From the NCBI RefSeq assembly GCF_003217295.1, contig NZ_QJTJ01000002.1, positions 62,001 through 126,000 on the forward strand: a stretch of DNA of 64,000 bases, in the 5' to 3' direction. The notes beneath the pieces are model-generated. The model saw nothing but the letters and a program-made list of their open reading frames with translations, made no database searches and was not told the DNA's origin. Origin of the DNA: Ureibacillus chungkukjangi. GTDB taxonomy: Bacteria > Bacillota > Bacilli > Bacillales_A > Planococcaceae. The position numbers and the translations under genes are program-made. How positions within the stretch are numbered: the stretch's first letter is position 1; every line of letters starts with the position of its first letter. This document shows, in pieces, positions 61,475 through 64,000 of this stretch.

Positions 61475-62143
61475 CTAGAATCTCGCCTTACCATTCAAGA
61501 GCTGCTGACGAGAATATTTATCTAATCGAATATAGTCTTTTGTTTTTGATATTAGGATGGAATGTCTGTCAGTAAATTCATCTAATTCTAAACATACATT
61601 TTTAGGTTCAAAGTTAATAATTCGTAATGGTAATCCTTTTTTTAATTTAATGATTGCACTCTTTTGTGCCCATCCAGTTCGAATAAATTTCACATGTTTA
61701 ATGTCCTCAGGGTATATTATTCTTTTATATAGCTGGATTGTAAAAAAATTAATTTCAAAAGTGAGCGTGTTTTCTTCGATGTAAAACTTATATTTTATAA
61801 AGGCTAACGAAAAAAATATAGCTAGAATAGCTATTTGTAAAATTAATATCTCTCTTTCTCGCCCCTCAACATTGATTGTTGTGTTTAACACCATGACAAA
61901 AGTCAGAGAAATCAGGGGTCCATTTGGTAGTGAAGCTGTGAAAAGAAATTTAGACTCTTTTTTCCTTCTTCCTTTTATCTCCTGAGCACTTATCAAAATC
62001 ATTGAAGAGACCAAGCTAAAAATTGACACTATGTAAATATATTCCCAATCGTATTTTAACTCGAACCAAGAACTCATTAACAGCTGGATCAATAGCGCAG
62101 GCAATAATAAAATCATTAAAATGTTTGAAATATGTTTAATCAA
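61475..62143 (-). CDS. Hypothetical membrane protein with C-terminal PH-like region
   Basis: A 222-residue protein with hydrophobic segments at about 6-25, 35-52, 75-92 and 100-117, followed by a soluble domain with LTFEINFFTIQLYKRIIYPEDI, a strand pattern often seen in bacterial PH-like domains. No family certain. TTG 62143 is preferred since GAGG lies five bases upstream; GTG 62149 overlaps it. First gene of the five-gene operon. Confidence 0.6.
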   Translation of the reverse strand: MIKHISNILMILLLPALLIQLLMSSWFELKYDWEYIYIVSIFSLVSSMILISAQEIKGRRKKESKFLFTASLPNGPLISLTFVMVLNTTINVEGREREILILQIAILAIFFSLAFIKYKFYIEENTLTFEINFFTIQLYKRIIYPEDIKHVKFIRTGWAQKSAIIKLKKGLPLRIINFEPKNVCLELDEFTDRHSILISKTKDYIRLDKYSRQQLLNGKARF

Positions 62144-62243
62144 GGACACCTCACTTTAACATTATTTTACTATTTTACCATTAATGGATAAGGGAATGGG
62201 ATAGCTATTTTGGATAATTCTATTTGTTTCATACATAAAGTTA

Positions 62244-62903
62244 TCATTCTCTCTTCCAAATCAATTGCCCGCGCTCAATTACCGATTCCCAAGAATCCTT
62301 TTCAAGGAAAACTTCATTGGCATCAAACTCAACATAATACACGGCATCGATTTTCTCACTCTCAGGAAGCCCGAAGATATAGTCATATTCATCTTGACCA
62401 TTATTTTCATCCAAAAGGTTCCTTGTAGGTGAATGGGCAATGGTTTTTGTATAATAAATAAAACTCACATTCTTTTTCTCGCCATCCACTACAACTGAAA
62501 TCGGATGCGTTCCATAAACACCAGCATGGCTTTTTCCTAAATAATGAGAAACCAATTGATCATTTTGAGTTTCGATTTTAATCAGATTCTCTGAATATGG
62601 AATAACTGTTTTATAATAAAAGACATAGTTAAAAGCACCGAATAAAATTATAGCCGTTCCTAAAATGGAACCCATGGCAATCATAAACTTTTTATTGCGC
62701 CACTTTTTCTTAATGGCTTTCAGAAGAGATTCTTTGTTTTCAACAGGAATGTAGAGCTCCTGTTTCATCGACTCATATTCCTTTCGACAGTTCTCACAAT
62801 CCTGTAAATGCTTGTCTACCATTTCTGTTGTATCCTGACTCACTACTCCATCAATATAGAGAGGTAAAATATCTTGGATGATTGTACACTTAATCTCTTT
62901 CAT
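62244..62903 (-). CDS. Zinc-finger anti-sigma factor
   Basis: A 219-residue membrane protein. The N-terminal cytoplasmic zinc-finger (HLQDCENCRKEY, H-x3-C-x2-C) with ILPLYIDGV upstream is the classic ZAS/zf-HC2 anti-sigma; one helix at about 72-92 is followed by an extracytoplasmic domain. It begins 14 bases inside the end of the sigma gene, with GGAGG inside that gene's sequence. Since the sigma gene is frameshifted here, this anti-sigma may have lost its partner. Confidence 0.88.
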   Translation of the reverse strand: MKEIKCTIIQDILPLYIDGVVSQDTTEMVDKHLQDCENCRKEYESMKQELYIPVENKESLLKAIKKKWRNKKFMIAMGSILGTAIILFGAFNYVFYYKTVIPYSENLIKIETQNDQLVSHYLGKSHAGVYGTHPISVVVDGEKKNVSFIYYTKTIAHSPTRNLLDENNGQDEYDYIFGLPESEKIDAVYYVEFDANEVFLEKDSWESVIERGQLIWKRE

Positions 62904-63389
62904 GATTGATCGCCTCCATATGCTCAATTATTTGTTTCCGCGCTCTGTAAAATGTCACCCTAGCCCACCCCGCACTTTTTCCAAAGAGTCTTCCAATTTT
63001 CTCAAAGGGCAGTTCTCCAAAGGCTCGCAGTGAAAACACTTCCTTATAAGGCTCTGCCATCGTATGGAGAAACTCGTGAATCGCAAAGGCCCCTTCTTCA
63101 TTCATCAAATGACTTACAAATTGAACTCCTGTATCTACTACTTCATCAATATCTAACTCTATTTGTCTATTATTTCTTTTGTAGTATGAGAAATATGTAT
63201 TTTTGGCAATCGTATAAAGCCAAGCTCTAATGTCCTTAGAACCATCGAATTTGTCGATAGCTTTTAACGCTTTAAAAAATGCTTCTTGGGTAATTTCTTC
63301 AGCTATTTTTCATCTCGGCTTAAAGAAATGTTGTACAAATAAACCTCTTTAAAATATTTACGATAGATTTCCTCGAAGTTCATAGCCAT
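62890..63389 (-). pseudogene. ECF sigma factor gene with a one-base frameshift
   Basis: Region 2 begins at ATG 63389 (AGGGGTG site) as MAMNFEEIYRKYFKEVYLYN and stops at TAG 63303-63305. In the next frame the protein continues as IAEEITQEAFFKALKAIDKF, RAWLYTIAKNTYFSYYKRNN and a region-4 end (LPFEKIGRLFGKSAGWARVTF) to 62890. Adding one A to the five-A run (63306-63310 on the plus strand) would restore one frame of about 166 codons. True mutation, phase switching or sequence error are all possible. Confidence 0.85.
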
Positions 63390-63550
63390 GCCTTTTTCAC
63401 CCCTTTCACTTATATAACTTCGGATATAAAGAAACGTTACAAAAAAATGAGAATTTTTTATTTCAATTCTATTCCAGGATTGGCTTTTGGACTTACTAAG
63501 TTTGTTATTGGGCATAATAAGTTTAAATTTCAAATTTAGGAGCTTATACT

Positions 63551-63871
63551 ATGCCGCGAAAGTCATCCCAAACAAATGAAGAATCAGAAACTGTAGAAAT
63601 AGAAGAAGTTGATAAAGCATCAAATAATCTACAAAATGAAATCGACAACCTCTCACGAATGCTAGCTGCCGTACTGGATTATTTAGCTGATGAGGAAAAT
63701 GAAGAAATCGACATCGAATACCTTTTCGATAAAACTGAGGGTCTACGAGAATGGCGCAAGCAATACCAAGAAAAAAATCGAAAGCTAATCGAGGATGAAA
63801 TCAAGAAGTCCCTAGGTAATTTATCATTCGAGGAATTGCAACGAATACGGGAGCAGATAAAAGAGAAATAA
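63551..63871 (+). CDS. Small acidic coiled-coil protein
   Basis: A 106-residue hydrophilic, strongly helical protein with an acidic N-terminus (EESETVEIEEVDKASNN), a probable coiled coil (LQNEIDNLSRMLAAVLDYLAD) and a charged C-terminus. No family recognised. AGGAG precedes the ATG. Divergent from the sigma-factor remnant; role unknown. Confidence 0.65.
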   Translation: MPRKSSQTNEESETVEIEEVDKASNNLQNEIDNLSRMLAAVLDYLADEENEEIDIEYLFDKTEGLREWRKQYQEKNRKLIEDEIKKSLGNLSFEELQRIREQIKEK

Positions 63872-63892
63872 GTATATGGAGGATGTTGCTGG

Positions 63893-64000
63893 TTTCATTG
63901 GCTTTATGAAGGGGGAATTTTAGATTTTGGCTCGGCTTTTTGTCTTTCATTCGATTGATGAAGGATAATTTTCAGATGCTGGCTCGGCTTTTGTCTTTCA
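63893..64000. repeat. 52-bp-period intergenic repeat at the right window edge
   Basis: TTTCATT-N6-ATGAAGG occurs at 63893 and 63945 (52 bp), and a third copy begins CTTTCA at 63995, cut by the window end. GGCTCGGCTTTT occurs at 63929 and 63981. Similar to 8413-8490 and with the same core as the array at 30546. Confidence 0.7.

Overview
The window looks like the chromosome of a low-GC, endospore-forming Firmicute of the Bacillaceae/Planococcaceae type (Lysinibacillus, Psychrobacillus and Solibacillus are plausible genera; the species cannot be fixed from sequence alone). Supports are the AGGAGG-type ribosome binding sites, frequent TTG/GTG starts, a Spo0E-family phosphatase, CotF-like coat proteins, YkuS, YndM and YumC-type proteins, and gene blocks that match Bacillus subtilis neighbourhoods (yraG-yraF-adhB and ytcD/ytbD-ytbE). 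I see no rRNA, tRNA, CRISPR array, prophage or intact insertion sequence. It reads as ordinary core and near-core chromosome with many small accessory genes.

Layout. 1-12 kb: a truncated S9 peptidase, membrane proteins (DUF817, YdjM-like, RDD), Tag glycosylase, a CarD-like regulator, an acyltransferase, acetyltransferases, a TauE/SafE exporter, a thioesterase/YhfP pair and a secreted GH25-LysM muramidase. 12-18 kb: an SDR dehydrogenase, the coat-F-like/AdhB operon, a HAD phosphatase, a ferredoxin-NADP reductase and YndM. 18-28 kb: an AIM24 protein, an ECF sigma/DUF4179 anti-sigma pair, several GNATs (one a chimeric pseudogene), a YcdB-like protein, an AraC regulator and lipoproteins. 28-35 kb: a dihydroorotate-dehydrogenase-like domain fused to a duplicated membrane module, a 52-bp tandem repeat array, the ytbE-ytbD/ytcD efflux locus and PAP2. 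35-42 kb: an ABC transporter operon, Spo0E, a SET-domain protein and a diguanylate cyclase. 42-53 kb: a Tyr-rich coat-like protein, DUF421, AI-2E family, TrhO, small membrane proteins, a PAS-GGDEF-EAL protein, a SLAP protein and a Nudix hydrolase. 53-59 kb: a module of OmpR-type two-component system, VTC-type polyphosphate polymerase, DUF4956 membrane protein and a large repeat-rich lipoprotein. 59-64 kb: a five-gene minus-strand operon, a frameshifted ECF sigma gene with its zinc-finger anti-sigma, and a small acidic protein.

Most notable. (1) The response regulator of the 53-59 kb module probably binds 11-bp direct repeats (TTTAAGGTT core) found in front of both the VTC-DUF4956 operon and the lipoprotein gene, which would make the four transcription parts one regulon. 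(2) Three separate intergenic loci (8.4, 30.5 and 63.9 kb) carry tandem repeats of about 52 bp with the same core, TTCAT-N7-ATGA, and look like one dispersed repeat family. (3) The 604-residue DHODH-like/membrane fusion has two homologous membrane halves, each with an HDR motif. (4) Two genes are broken in informative ways: a sigma factor by loss of one A in an A-run, and a GNAT formed by out-of-frame joining of two different acetyltransferases. Two genes of 54 codons with good ribosome binding sites (11871-12035 and 17897-18061) are also described.
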